From NCBI GenBank assembly GCA_965240325.2, contig OZ251232.1, positions 1,302,001-1,366,000 of the forward strand: a stretch of DNA of 64,000 nt. The letters run 5' to 3'. Source of the stretch: Rebecca billardiae RCC1528 (Eukaryota; Haptophyta). The position numbers and the translations under genes were made by a program. Within the stretch, counting starts at the first letter, position 1; each line of letters starts with the position of its first letter. The notes under the pieces are model-generated. The model made no database searches, was not told the origin of the DNA, and was given only the letters and a program-made list of their open reading frames with translations. Shown in pieces: positions 1-11,316 of this stretch.

Positions 1-1259
<1,259 letters not shown>

Positions 1260-2300
1260 ATGCAAGCGCGGGCGGACGCGGGCTCGCTGTGCGACGTGCA
1301 CCGCCCGGCCGGCTGGGCCTGGGCCACCATGGTGGAACGGGGGAACGACCTGCGCCGCGAGAACGAGGAGCTGCGGACGCTCGTGCGGCAGCAGCAGCTC
1401 CTACTCCTCGAGGCCTCGGCGGCACGACCGCCCTCTGCCGCTCCAGCCCCCTACGCGCTCGGCGAATCTCTGGCCGTCTCGCTCACGTCGCGCCTGGGCT
1501 CGCTTGTCCCGGGCGCACAGCGCTCGCAGCTCGCGGCGGTGGAGCAGCTGCGCGAGGAGCTGCGCGCGCGCGTGGCCGTGGAGGAGCAGCTGCGAGCTGA
1601 GCTGCAGCAGCTGCGCACAGCCCTCCGCGATGCGGACCTGCGGGAGGCCAAGCTCATCGCGCTGGTGCATGAGCTGCGCGATGAGTCTGCGAGCCGCCAC
1701 GTGGCCGTGGTGCGCGCGGAGCACGTGGCCGAGCGCGCAGCGCCGCCAGCTGAGGAGGCCACGGCGGCGCGGCAGGAGCGGCTGTCAGAGTCAGTGCTCG
1801 CACACCGGGGCCCGCCCCAACCACAGCCGGCGGGATTCATGCCACCGCCTGCCGCCTTTGAGACCGCGGCCTCGGTCGACAGCGACTGCCACGACAGGCC
1901 GCGGTGCGCGACACCGCCATTCGGCGCAACGGCCGCGCAGGCGGGCTCGGTCGCTGGGTTGTTCGGGCCGGTGGCGGACGAGTTCGCGGGGCACATGGAG
2001 CTGGCGGCGGTGTCAATGCCGCTGACGATCGCAAGCGCGCGCACACGCGCGGAGCCTGCCTTCCTCTTGGCCGAAGACGCTCACCCCGCGCCCGGCAGCG
2101 CAACGCCGGCCGACGACGGCAGCGTCTCGTCCGCCGCGGCGGACTCGGTCGGCGATATCGACGAGCACTCCCTGCCGACCGCCACGGGCGCGGACGGTGC
2201 GGCCATCGGCGAGCTGCCGCCGCCGAACGATGTGGGCGGCAACGGCGCCGCTCTCCTCTCGCGCAGATTTGGCACGCTCGCGGCCGTCGCGTCCAGCTGA
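1260..2300 (+). CDS. Hypothetical coiled-coil protein, 346 aa
   Basis: Single-exon frame with an ATG at 1260. A second in-frame ATG at 1329 (MVERGNDLRREN) may be the true start, because the coiled coil begins there. Residues about 24-55 and about 88-165 are Glu/Leu/Arg/Gln-rich heptads (for example VEQLREELRARV and EEQLRAELQQLR) and should form a coiled coil. The rest, from about residue 180, is Ala/Pro/Asp-rich and looks disordered. No catalytic motif, signal peptide or membrane segment is visible. The divergent position next to HSP60 says nothing about function. I do not recognise a family; it could be a scaffold or cytoskeletal protein. Confidence 0.6.
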   Translation: MQARADAGSLCDVHRPAGWAWATMVERGNDLRRENEELRTLVRQQQLLLLEASAARPPSAAPAPYALGESLAVSLTSRLGSLVPGAQRSQLAAVEQLREELRARVAVEEQLRAELQQLRTALRDADLREAKLIALVHELRDESASRHVAVVRAEHVAERAAPPAEEATAARQERLSESVLAHRGPPQPQPAGFMPPPAAFETAASVDSDCHDRPRCATPPFGATAAQAGSVAGLFGPVADEFAGHMELAAVSMPLTIASARTRAEPAFLLAEDAHPAPGSATPADDGSVSSAAADSVGDIDEHSLPTATGADGAAIGELPPPNDVGGNGAALLSRRFGTLAAVASS

Positions 2301-2720
2301 TCGATTGGCACCTTCACTTTCAGCGCAGTGATTCCTAAGCAGGATGACGATCAGGACCGTGCGGGTCTGAGCAGGCCGAAGTGCCGCTAGTCATCCAGAG
2401 CTAACACGCCGCCCCGCGCCGGTCGCAAAAATTGTTGGCCCCGAATGGCCCCGATCACATTCGTGCTATGAGTATGATACTAGCTAGTCACTGTAGCGTC
2501 GACTCGTAGCAGACTGCAAAGCGCCTGGCTGGAGTGGCTCGTCACTGTCTACCGTGACCGTGTAGATCTTGGTGGCGAGCGGCGAGCGCAGAGCGGCGAT
2601 CCTGCCGAGGGCGGTCCGGGCTCGGGGGGCTCGGAGTCGGACCAATAAAGGACCATCAAGATTCTTAGATTCAAGACGCTCGGTCGCTGCGGCTTTGATG
2701 GCGCCAACCGCCTTAGAAGC

Positions 2721-4127
2721 ATGGCGACTCGGCGACCGTCCTCGGCGCAGCTGCTGCTTGCGGCGGTCGTCGGCTTTGCCTTGCTGACCACTCTCTACGT
2801 CAGCCCAGTGCTGCACGCACGATCGTCGCTTGTCGCCGAGCCCTCCGCCGATACCGCCCAGCCGGCCGTGCGCACGCGCAGAGCGCAGCCGGCGCAGTTT
2901 GCCGCGCCGCGCGTAGCGGCGCAGGTCACACCTGCGGCCGCAGCCGCAGGCGCAACCGGGGGCGGCGGCGAGGAATTGTGCGATGAGCGATGCACAGCGA
3001 TGGGCGCGTTCACCCCCGCCGCGACGGGCGGCGCAGCCTCTCCGCGCACGCCATCGCCGGGCTCGCTCCGGCCACCGTGCGCGCGGCGGAGAGTCTTCCT
3101 GGACCTGGGCGTGAATTGGTGCAACACCGCGCGGCTGCACGAGCGCTTCGCCCCGCTGGCTGAGCGCGGGCCGGAGGCGCACTGGGAGGTGTACGGCTTC
3201 GAGGCCTCCCCGCTCATCCAGCCGTACGTCGACGACTTCTTCGCGTACCTCAACTACGAGCGCGCCGAGCCGCTGCTCTGCCTGCCGCGCGCCGGCTCGA
3301 CCTGGGACCTGCGCGAGTACGTGAAGCGGCTGGGCTGCCCGTCGCTGGACAAGCGCGACCCGACGTTCAAGCTGTGCATCTTCGACGTGTTCCACGAGCA
3401 CCTCGCCGCGCTGCGCGCGCGCCCCGAGCTCGGCTCGATGCAGCTGGTGCAGAGGCGGCTCGCCGAGAGCTCGTGCGCACGAGCGCGCGCCGCCGAGCGC
3501 TCGGCCGCGGCTGCGGACGAGGGCCCGCAGCCGCGCGTGCGCGTGAGCTCCCGCTTCGTGCATGTGCCGGCGGCCGCGTCGGGCGAGACGGGCACCCTCC
3601 ACCTGTACTCCCCGCCCCAGCAGCTCATCCGCGGCGGCGGCCGGCCCGACGAGAGCGGCGCGTACCACGACGCGCTGTACGACGCTTACTTGCCCAACGG
3701 CTCGGAGCGGCTGTACCGCTTCGACGTGCCGACCGTCGACGTGGCCGAGTGGATGATCGCCACGCTGCGCGAGGAGGACTACGTGATCGCGAAGCTGGAC
3801 ATCGAGGGGGCGGAGCACTCGCTCTTCCGGAAGCTGCTCGACCGCGGCAAGCTCGGCCTGATCGACGTGCTTGCATACGAGTGCCACCCTGGACCTGGCG
3901 ACTGCCTGGCGCTCAAGCGCGAGATCCGACGCACGGTGCCCGAGATGCAGATCTGGGTGGAGGCTGTGAACTACACCGGCATCGACGCGTACTCGCGGAT
4001 CGGCAACCAGAGCGACGCTGACTTCGCCAAGTGGATGGCGGACTGCGGCATCAAGCGATACGACGGCACAGGTGTCGGCATCTCGCAACTACGACGGCGA
4101 TCAGGCTCGTCCGCCCTGTCGCAGTAG
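2721..4127 (+). CDS. FkbM-family methyltransferase, type II membrane anchored, 468 aa
   Basis: Predicted SAM-dependent methyltransferase, probably facing the Golgi or ER lumen. Residues 11-34 form one hydrophobic segment after a short basic N-terminus, giving a signal anchor. A low-complexity stem follows to about residue 120. The catalytic domain starts at about residue 124 with VFLDLGVNW, a degenerate motif I, and then YGFEASP, the usual acidic motif II. The FkbM hallmark KLDIEGAEH is at about 358-366, followed by DVLAYECHPG. No introns. FkbM enzymes O-methylate sugars or other small molecules; the substrate here cannot be read from sequence. It is near two other predicted secretory-pathway enzymes (7970-9776 and 9927-10916). 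The family call is good, the Golgi location is inferred. Confidence 0.85.
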   Translation: MATRRPSSAQLLLAAVVGFALLTTLYVSPVLHARSSLVAEPSADTAQPAVRTRRAQPAQFAAPRVAAQVTPAAAAAGATGGGGEELCDERCTAMGAFTPAATGGAASPRTPSPGSLRPPCARRRVFLDLGVNWCNTARLHERFAPLAERGPEAHWEVYGFEASPLIQPYVDDFFAYLNYERAEPLLCLPRAGSTWDLREYVKRLGCPSLDKRDPTFKLCIFDVFHEHLAALRARPELGSMQLVQRRLAESSCARARAAERSAAAADEGPQPRVRVSSRFVHVPAAASGETGTLHLYSPPQQLIRGGGRPDESGAYHDALYDAYLPNGSERLYRFDVPTVDVAEWMIATLREEDYVIAKLDIEGAEHSLFRKLLDRGKLGLIDVLAYECHPGPGDCLALKREIRRTVPEMQIWVEAVNYTGIDAYSRIGNQSDADFAKWMADCGIKRYDGTGVGISQLRRRSGSSALSQ

Positions 4128-5118
4128 TCAGCCGGCGTGCCGTCACTGCACAGACGCTGCACTCACCTGCTCGTCAAGGGTCGTCAGTCGCGAGCATTCG
4201 CACTCGCACAGCAGTTCTGAATACGACGTGACTTCGTCACTCAGCCATCGTCAGCATCCGATATAGTGATATAGTCAGAGACTGAGAATCCGAGATGAGA
4301 CTCGTCATTCAGAGAGACGAGTGCGAGCGCGCACAGAGCAGTCGTGATAACTTATTATTTCAGACCGCGCCGTAGCCCGTACGGCGGGCCCGGTGCCGTC
4401 CCGGAACTCCGTCCGAAGGCCGGCGGGACGAGTCATCAATGATCAATCACAGACGATGACGCGACAGGTGTCATAGTGTAGCTTGATCTGTATCCGCGGA
4501 CCGGTCTGGGCCGTCTGGCGTCTGCCGCGGACCGGACACGCCGCACACGGGCTGTTCGCCTGAATAGTCACGCGGCTCTGCAGTAGCTACTTACGCGTAT
4601 TCGTGGCTGATTATGACGAATACGTGGGCGCGTAAGTACGACGCAGCTGATGGCGGAACCGGGAAGGCGTGACGAGTGAGATCACGTAGAGTCCCGGACT
4701 GCTAGTCATCACTGCTGATAGTGCTACTAGTCGACCGGACAGTCGTCGCGAAGCCTTACTGACACTCCGAGTACCGAGTGACCGCGGGATCAATCAATCC
4801 GTCAGACCGTCTAGTCGCGGGTAGCAGAGTGAAATAAGAGCCACGTACTGGCGGGCTCAGGGCGGTCCGAGGCGCGTCGGCCGGCGCCGCCCGGATCCGG
4901 GGCCGGTGTCTGAGCAGCCCCGATGACTCACCGTGACCAGTAGCTTACTCGCCACCGTTACCAGTAGCTTACTCGCTAGTGTGATGACAGATGAGTGATG
5001 AGTGATCAATGACGATGCGGTTCACTCTGGCTCTGCGGATCCGCCCGATCCGATCCGGGGCGGCGCCCGTCCGCAGCCATTCACTCGGGCCGCCAACTCG
5101 GTCAACGGTACTCTCTCT

Positions 5119-5158
<40 letters not shown>

Positions 5159-5425
5159 ACTCTCTCTCTCAGACTCTCTCTCTCTCTCTCTCTCTCTCTA
5201 TTACTTACGCCCCAGTGGCCAGTCCTGCATACTCTGATACTCGACCGAGTATATATATGCAGCATGATGATATATATAGACATTATAGTCAGTACTACTC
5301 GATCAATAATGCGCCTGAATCATTATAATAATCGGCATAAGTTATACTATAGTTAGGCGGCGACGGACCGGACGTGATGCCAGTAACGCTATAGCTACAT
5401 CGCGTCCGTCGTCCGTCGTGCGGCA
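4128..5425. other. Intergenic stretch without a recognisable gene
   Basis: About 1.3 kb between the FkbM gene and the FYVE gene. GC content is lower than in the genes, and stop codons are frequent in all frames. It contains the CT microsatellite at 5111-5199 and a few short AT-rich patches near 5250-5290. I see no tRNA or coding signal. Confidence 0.7.
5111..5199. repeat. (CT)n microsatellite
   Basis: Two long CT runs (5121-5157 and 5174-5199) separated by a short interruption. They lie in the 3' flank of the FYVE gene. The apparent Leu/Ser-rich reading frames here are artefacts of the repeat. Confidence 0.95.
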
Positions 5426-7541
5426 TCACCAGCTGAACAAGTCGTGCTTCTGACCGCTGGCGCCGCTGTTGCGCTGTGCCACGCGCTCCACCACGGCTGC
5501 GGTGAAGGCGCTCGCGCCGACCATGCCGGACCCCTCCGCACGCGCGTTGCCACCGAGCGCGTGGCCCACACTCTCGGCCGCACCTGGCGGCGGTTGAAAG
5601 CCAACGGTGCCCGCCGTCCCCATGCGCATGGGCGAGACCGCCCGCCCGGCGAGCGCGCGCTGCGCGTTCGCGTTCGCCACCGCCTCGTCCTCGCGCATCT
5701 GCCTGTAGCACTCGGCGCAGATGCGGACGGCCGAGCTCGGCTCGAGTGCGCACAGCAGCTGCCTGCGGGCGCGGGCGGTGCGGAGGCGGGTCGGGTCGCG
5801 CGTGAGCCTCGGCGCCGCGCCCCACGCCGCGCGCGCGTGCGCGCGCCGCGCACCTGTGCGCCGAGCACTCGTTGCAGAAGATGTGACCACAGGAGCGGCA
5901 GTGGTGCCGCCGCCTGAACAGCCAGTGGAAGTCGCGCGCGCACGCGGCGCACGCGCTCGCGTCTCGGTCGTCGAGCCAGCGCCAGCCGCCGCCGAGGGCG
6001 AAGGCGCTGCCGCCCTCATGCGCGATGGCGGCGCTGCCGGGGCTGGGCGCCGGCTCCGCGGCCGCCGACGCGGACGCGGCCGCGCTCTCCGCCGGCGCGG
6101 CGCGAGCTGGCGGCAGCAGCGAGGGCACGTGGCTCAGCCCGAGCGGCGGCGCGGCCGCGGGCGGCTCGGGCGCGGCGGCGCCGCCTTCGGCGGGCGCGGC
6201 GTCGGGCGGCATCGAGGAGAGGGTGGTCGTGAGCCGATCGATCACCTGCGAGAGCACCTCGGCCGTGCGCGCCATCCGCATCAGCTGCGACATCAGCTGC
6301 TGCAGCACGTGCTGCGGCGTCTGCCGCCGGTGCTGCACCGACAGGCACGCGAAGTACGCCACCCTCAGCTGGTGCCGCAGCTCAGCCTGACCGCGCACGA
6401 GCGCGGTGCGCGCGCACGAGAGGCCGCCCACGGCGAGCTCGAGCACCGCGCTGCGCCCGCGCTCCGCGCCGTGCTCGCGCGCGGCCCGGCTGGGCGCGTC
6501 CGCGCCCGTGGGCGAGAGCGGCGCGGCCGACGCAGCCGGCCAGTGCGCCAGCTGCAGCGCGCCCACGGCCCCGCCCTGCCGCTGCTGCGGCGGCGCCGTC
6601 GAGTGGATTGAGAGAGATGACTCGGACGCGGTGGAGAAGAGGTGCGCGGAGGAGCGCTCGTCGTTCGGCGTCCACGAGGCCGACACGGACGAGTCCGTCT
6701 CGAACGCGGTGGACGAGCACGAGCAGTTGCACAGCTGCGAGGGAGGCGGGGAGCAGGCGCGCGCACGCGCACGCGCGGATCGCGGGCGGCGGGCGCGCGA
6801 GGGCGGCGCCGCGGCGGCGAGGGTGAGCGTGCGCGCGCAGGGGACGGGCGCACGGCGCGACAGAAGGCCGGCGCTCGGTGGGCTCCACTCGGCTGCCCAC
6901 ACCACCGCGGCCGCACCCCGGCGTGCGGGCAGCGCAGGTCGCAGGGCGCCACGGCGCGGGCGCTCGCAGCTGTCGCAAGTGTGCGCGCGCGCGCGCACGC
7001 GTGCGCACACCCCGTCCTTCCGAAGCTCCGTGGCGAGCGCGCTTTCCCTGGCGCGACGCACGGTGCTCCACGCGGTCTCCTTCTCGGCGACCGCGAGCGC
7101 GAGCTGCCGCCTCGCGTGCTCGAGCTCCCGGCGCAGACCGTCCGCCGCGGCGCGCGACTCCTCCAGCTGGTCCTGCTTGGTGCTCGCCCACTTGCGCGCG
7201 CCGAGCTGCTGCGCGCTCGGCGAGGAGCCGAGCGCGAGGGCGTGCGTGAGCGCGGCGGAGAGCGAGGCGTTCTCCTCGCGCGCGGCGCCGAGCTCGGCGG
7301 CCAGGTCCGCGCGCTCCTGCTGTGCCTTCTCGTACCGCTTGGTCGTGCGCTCGAGCCGCTGCCGGAGCGTCGTCTGCTGCCGCACGAGGTGGAGCGTGAG
7401 CGAGGTCTGCACCTCGTCGCCGAAGAGGGACGCGGCGGCGCCGGCGGTCTGGTCGTTTGTGCGCGCGCGTGGCCACGAATGTCGTCGGCACAGCGCGGCG
7501 GCGTCGCCCGGCTGCGGGCGGCGGTTGCTCGCCGGGAGCAT
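5426..7541 (-). CDS. FYVE zinc-finger protein with coiled coil, three exons, about 582 aa
   Basis: Probable phosphatidylinositol-3-phosphate-binding endosomal adaptor. Inferred exons: 7541-7011, 6734-5854 and 5762-5426, all GT-AG with phase conserved. The start is the first ATG of the frame (MLPASNRRP); no ATG lies upstream in frame. Residues about 30-170 form a coiled coil (QQTTLRQRLERTTKRYEKAQ and following). Exon 2 carries a Ser-rich region and helical segments. The FYVE finger begins at about residue 425: WLDDRDASACAACARDF, then the lipid-binding core RRRHHCRSCG and FCNECSAHR. Exon 3 completes it with AVRICAECY, so the eight zinc ligands are assembled across intron 2. The C-terminus is low complexity. 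Intron 1 is 276 nt, a multiple of three with no stop in frame, so retention would insert 92 residues. Family call is strong; partners are unknown. Confidence 0.88.
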
Positions 7542-7969
7542 CTCGGCCTGGCGGAAGAGGGGAGGGGGGGGGGGCTTTCTTGCCCTGCCAACCCGCCGCC
7601 GGGCGCCGGCCCCGCGAATGCGCACCGGTTCACGGCCGAGGGCCAGGACCACCCGCTTCAGACTGGTCGCCAGCTCTCGATCGGGCGACGCAGCGCGGCC
7701 CTTGATTCCGGTTGCAGAGTTGAAGATTCAGGCTACGCTGGCTATTTACCGGTTCAGATGAATGATGATGCGACGAGGTCATCGGGTCGTAACTCATACA
7801 GGTAGATAAAGGAGGACATCCAGAGGTATCCATCATACTTTATGATCGCATTACCGGTGAGTGATACGGGGTGCATCGGGGTAACAAGTTTGAATAAGTT
7901 TCCCGCCACCTCAGCAGTTGTTCACTCCTGGTCCGGCCGGCCCTTTCGCGTCTGTCCGGCCGTTCAAGC
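7542..7969. other. Divergent intergenic region
   Basis: About 430 bp between the FYVE gene start (minus) and the GT23-like gene start (plus). It contains a run of G residues near 7563-7574. Reading frames entering it from the FYVE gene rely on non-ATG starts. Presumably it holds both promoters; no specific element was recognised. Confidence 0.5.
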
Positions 7970-9776
7970 ATGGCTGCCAATGCCGCCTCGAGCGGCGGCA
8001 GCTGTTGGCTCGTCGGCGTGCTCGCCGTGGTGGTTGGCGCCATGATCGCGGCGGTGGGCACATTGTTGGGGCATGGCGGCCAGATGATTGTCTATCACGT
8101 GGCGGCAAGGCCTCCGCGAGCGGCCCCCGCGCGCTCGCCGGAGGCGGCGCGGGCGTCCGAGCAGCCCGTACGTGCAGCTGCGCGCGACCAGTCGACTTCC
8201 GCGTCGGCTGGGGCCAGCGCGGCGCCCTCGACTGCAGCTCAGCCCACACCGCGTCCAAGGGCCGCCCCCACCGCGCGCCTCGCTGCGTCCCGTGCCGCTG
8301 CCGGCGCGTGCACGACGCTCGGCGAGCGCGTGCGCGCGCTGGCCGGTGTCCCTGAGACGGCGAGCGTGCGCGGTGCAGAGGCGCGCGCAGACGTGGCCGA
8401 CAGCGCGCTGTTCCAGGCGTTCCTACAGCGCACACAGCTGCCGCCATCGTGCGCGCCCGGCAGCGAAGCCTTCGAGTACCGCTCGTGGGCCAATGGCCTC
8501 GGCTCGCAGCTGAACGTGCTCGTGCGCTCGTGGGGGACGGTGGTGGCGAGCGCGCTGCAGAGAGGCGGCGCGGCCGCGGCCGAGGGCGCGCCGCCGCCGC
8601 CGGTGCCGCCGCTGGTGCTGGCGGGGCGCGAGCCGTACGTGAACGCCGAGCTGTGCGAGCGGCGCACCGTCGAGTGCTACGTCGAGCGCTTCAGCACCTG
8701 CGCCGCCGGGGCCGACGGCCTGCGCACGCGCGCTCTCAAGCCGCAGCGCGGACTCGCCAAGTCGCTTCCGGCCGCGGCGGGTCGGGCGCTCGGCTCGCCC
8801 TCGCTCGCGTCGCGCCCGAGGAGCTGGTACCGGCGCGAGCTCTCGCGCTTCCTGCTGCGGCCGAACGCGCGGCTGCGCGCTCTCGTCCGGCGCTTCCGCG
8901 ACGAGTCCGGGCTGAGCGCCGCCCTCGCCAACGCGAGCGGCGCCGCACGTGGACCGAGGCCGTGCCGGGTGCTTGGCGTGCACGTCAGGCGCGGCGACAA
9001 GGCGGACCGCGGCGCGCGCCAGCGCGCCGAGCCGTTCCCCGACGCCATGTACGCCGCGGCTCTGGCGGCGCTCGCGCGCGAGACGTCCGCGGCGATTGTC
9101 CTGCTCGCCTCAGACGACGAGCGAGCCCGGCGCGGCCTGGAGAAGGCGCTGCACGCCGCGGGCGCGCCGGCCGCGCGCGTGCTCGAGGTGCCTCGAGCGC
9201 ACTTCCTGCGCGCGCGCGGCGCCGTGGCGATGGCGAGCGTCGTGCGCCATCGACGGCCCGAAGGGCAGGAGGACGAGGGGCTCTCGCTGCTCGCGCTCGT
9301 GCTCTTTCTCGCCGAGGCGTCGGACGCCGGCTTCGTCGGCACGATGAGCGCCAACCTCTCCGGTGCGGCCCAGCGGCGCGCGCGGCGCGGAGCGCGAGCG
9401 AGCGATGGCGGCGCGCGGCGCGCGAGCGCGCGCTCACGACCCACCGCCGCCGAATGCGCCGGCCGTCACCCCGGCGTGGCGCGCAGAGCTGATCGCCGTC
9501 ATGCAGGGCGTCTTTCACGCGTACCCGGTGTCGTTCGACCTCTCGTGCCACGGGCTGAACGAGTTCCACGGCCTGCGCGGCGCGAACACATCGACTCGGC
9601 CCGAGCACGTGTTCGGCGGGGGCAGCATGTGGCCCATGCCGCGCATGGCTGAGGTGCATCCGGCGTGCGCGCGCGTGCTGCATCTCGCGCGCGCGGCGGG
9701 CAAGAAGTCGTCCTTGCGACGCCGCCGACGGTCGTCGGCGTCATCGTTGGCGCCCTCTACGAGGCGGTCGCATTAG
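7970..9776 (+). CDS. GT23-like (alpha-1,6-fucosyltransferase-type) Golgi glycosyltransferase, two exons, about 560 aa
   Basis: Probable type II Golgi enzyme. Residues 10-35 are a hydrophobic signal anchor, followed by an Ala/Pro/Arg-rich stem. The catalytic part opens with FEYRSWANGLGSQLNVLV. It contains LGVHVRRGDK (about 334-343), matching the HxRRxD nucleotide-sugar motif of family GT23, and GFVGTMSANLS, matching the VGTxSSNxS segment. After 9362 the frame changes: conserved-looking sequence (SFDLSCHGLNEFHGLRG) continues in another frame. An intron at 9363-9486 (donor CCG/GTGCGG, acceptor GGCGCGCAG) restores a continuous protein with correct phase. A sequencing or genuine frameshift near 9361 is the alternative. 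Fucosyl transfer to N-glycan core is the family activity; the actual donor and acceptor are not shown by the sequence. Confidence 0.75.
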
Positions 9777-9926
9777 ATTACTTGACGTACCCTCATACTA
9801 CGACGATCTATAGCAGCGTCGTCCGTATCATCATAGTAGTACTTACGACATAGTTCTTACGGTGTATCTACTACTGTACAATAGCTATATCTGTATGAGT
9901 ATCTGCTGCGGGTAATTGGTAGTAAA

Positions 9927-10916
9927 ATGATGGCTGCGCTGACGCGCGTGATCGTCGGCGTGATTGTGGTGCTCGCCGCCGACACGGCTGGTGGCGACGG
10001 CTGCGTCGCCGCGCGCCGGTCCACTCCGGACGAAAGGAAGCACGCATGGGAGCGGCACCACACAGTCCTCTTCTTCGCGGGCCTAGAGGGCACGGGCCAT
10101 CATTTGTGGAGGGAACACGTGCGTTACATCTGGAGGCGTGCGCCTGGCGCGTTCAAAGCTGTGGGCCTCACCCAGTGGACGGACGAGGAGCAGAGACAAG
10201 CGAGCGGACGCATCGATTCATTCCTCAAGGACCAGGAGTACCGCCCCAACAAGTCCGCCCAGCTCACCGAGGCGTCAATCGAGAGGCTGGCAGAAGACCT
10301 CTGCATCTTGACAGCTCCAAACTCATCGCAGACGCCCGAGAGGAACCCGGGCGTGCTCGCGCTCAACTGCGGCAAAACGATGCACAGCTACCCACGAGCA
10401 GCCCCCGCCCACCAACCAAAGGCCTTCTCTGTGCCCAACCTCATGCAGTTCCGCATGGCCGCCAGCAAGGCTGGAATGCGCATGCGAGTCATCGTGCTGC
10501 TCCGTGACCACGCCCAGATTCTGCGCTCCGCCGCCAGCCGCGGGTACGGCGGCTCGCTGCACAAGGAGGCGCTCACGCTCGGGCTCGCAGCATGCTTACT
10601 CGCCTACCAGCTTCGGCACATGCCTGCGCACGACGTGCTCTGCGTCAACGCGATCGACGAGCTGCCCACTGCCGGCGAGAGCGCGCTCAAGCAGCTGATG
10701 GACTTCATGCACCCGGATTTGAATACCACCGCCCGCGAGGCTCTGGCGTATAGCATCACCACGGAGCATCGCCGCGAGGCGCCCACGAGCGCACAGGCCG
10801 TGAAGCTGCCGGACGATCCCGACGAGCGCAGGAACTTCACGCAGGCGGCCGCGCACTTGGGGGAGGTGGTGCACGAGACCGTCACTCGTGCTTGCTGGGG
10901 CCGAATGCTATACTGA
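9927..10916 (+). CDS. Secretory sulfotransferase-like protein, 329 aa
   Basis: Single exon from an ATG at 9927. Residues 1-21 are hydrophobic and look like a signal peptide or anchor. At residues 49-61 the protein has FFAGLEGTGHHLW, which has the shape of a PAPS-binding 5' P-loop as seen in distant sulfotransferases. Later comes RVIVLLRDHAQILRSAASRG, a stretch resembling the 3'-phosphate-binding segment (LLRDP..RxxS). Sulfotransferases move sulfate from PAPS to sugars or proteins in the Golgi. Its two neighbours upstream are also predicted membrane-anchored secretory enzymes. No second exon is needed. The family call is by motif only; a kinase-like P-loop protein is the main alternative. Confidence 0.6.
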   Translation: MMAALTRVIVGVIVVLAADTAGGDGCVAARRSTPDERKHAWERHHTVLFFAGLEGTGHHLWREHVRYIWRRAPGAFKAVGLTQWTDEEQRQASGRIDSFLKDQEYRPNKSAQLTEASIERLAEDLCILTAPNSSQTPERNPGVLALNCGKTMHSYPRAAPAHQPKAFSVPNLMQFRMAASKAGMRMRVIVLLRDHAQILRSAASRGYGGSLHKEALTLGLAACLLAYQLRHMPAHDVLCVNAIDELPTAGESALKQLMDFMHPDLNTTAREALAYSITTEHRREAPTSAQAVKLPDDPDERRNFTQAAAHLGEVVHETVTRACWGRMLY

Positions 10917-11316
10917 TAGTGATGAGCAACCGCCCGACGTCCGCGCCGACCGGCCCGACCGCGCGACCGCCGCGGCCGCCGCCCCTGACGACCTGGCTGG
11001 GAGTCCTGGCGGGGCTGCAAGTGCAAGCAAGCAGGCCGCCTGATGACTGACAGCTGACTGCTGTTATTCAGCTCCGATGACGATGATGACTCGACGACTC
11101 ATCGTCCTGCTACCTCTGAATTAAAATTAATATGACGGCTGACGCCGCCGTCAGTCGTGTCTCGTGAGTAGTCACGGTTGACTTATAAAATAGTAGTAAT
11201 AAACCGACCCGTTGGACTTGGATTGACGATGAATGATGACGATCTGCGGTCTGCGGAGTGCTGAGGCGGGCGGCCAAAACACGGAGGCGCCCCGGGTCGG
11301 CTGTCGGGCTCAGGCC
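10917..11316. other. Convergent intergenic region
   Basis: About 400 bp between the 3' ends of the sulfotransferase-like gene (plus) and the secreted methyltransferase-fold gene (minus). It has AT-rich patches near 11120 and 11183. No gene or RNA recognised. Confidence 0.6.
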
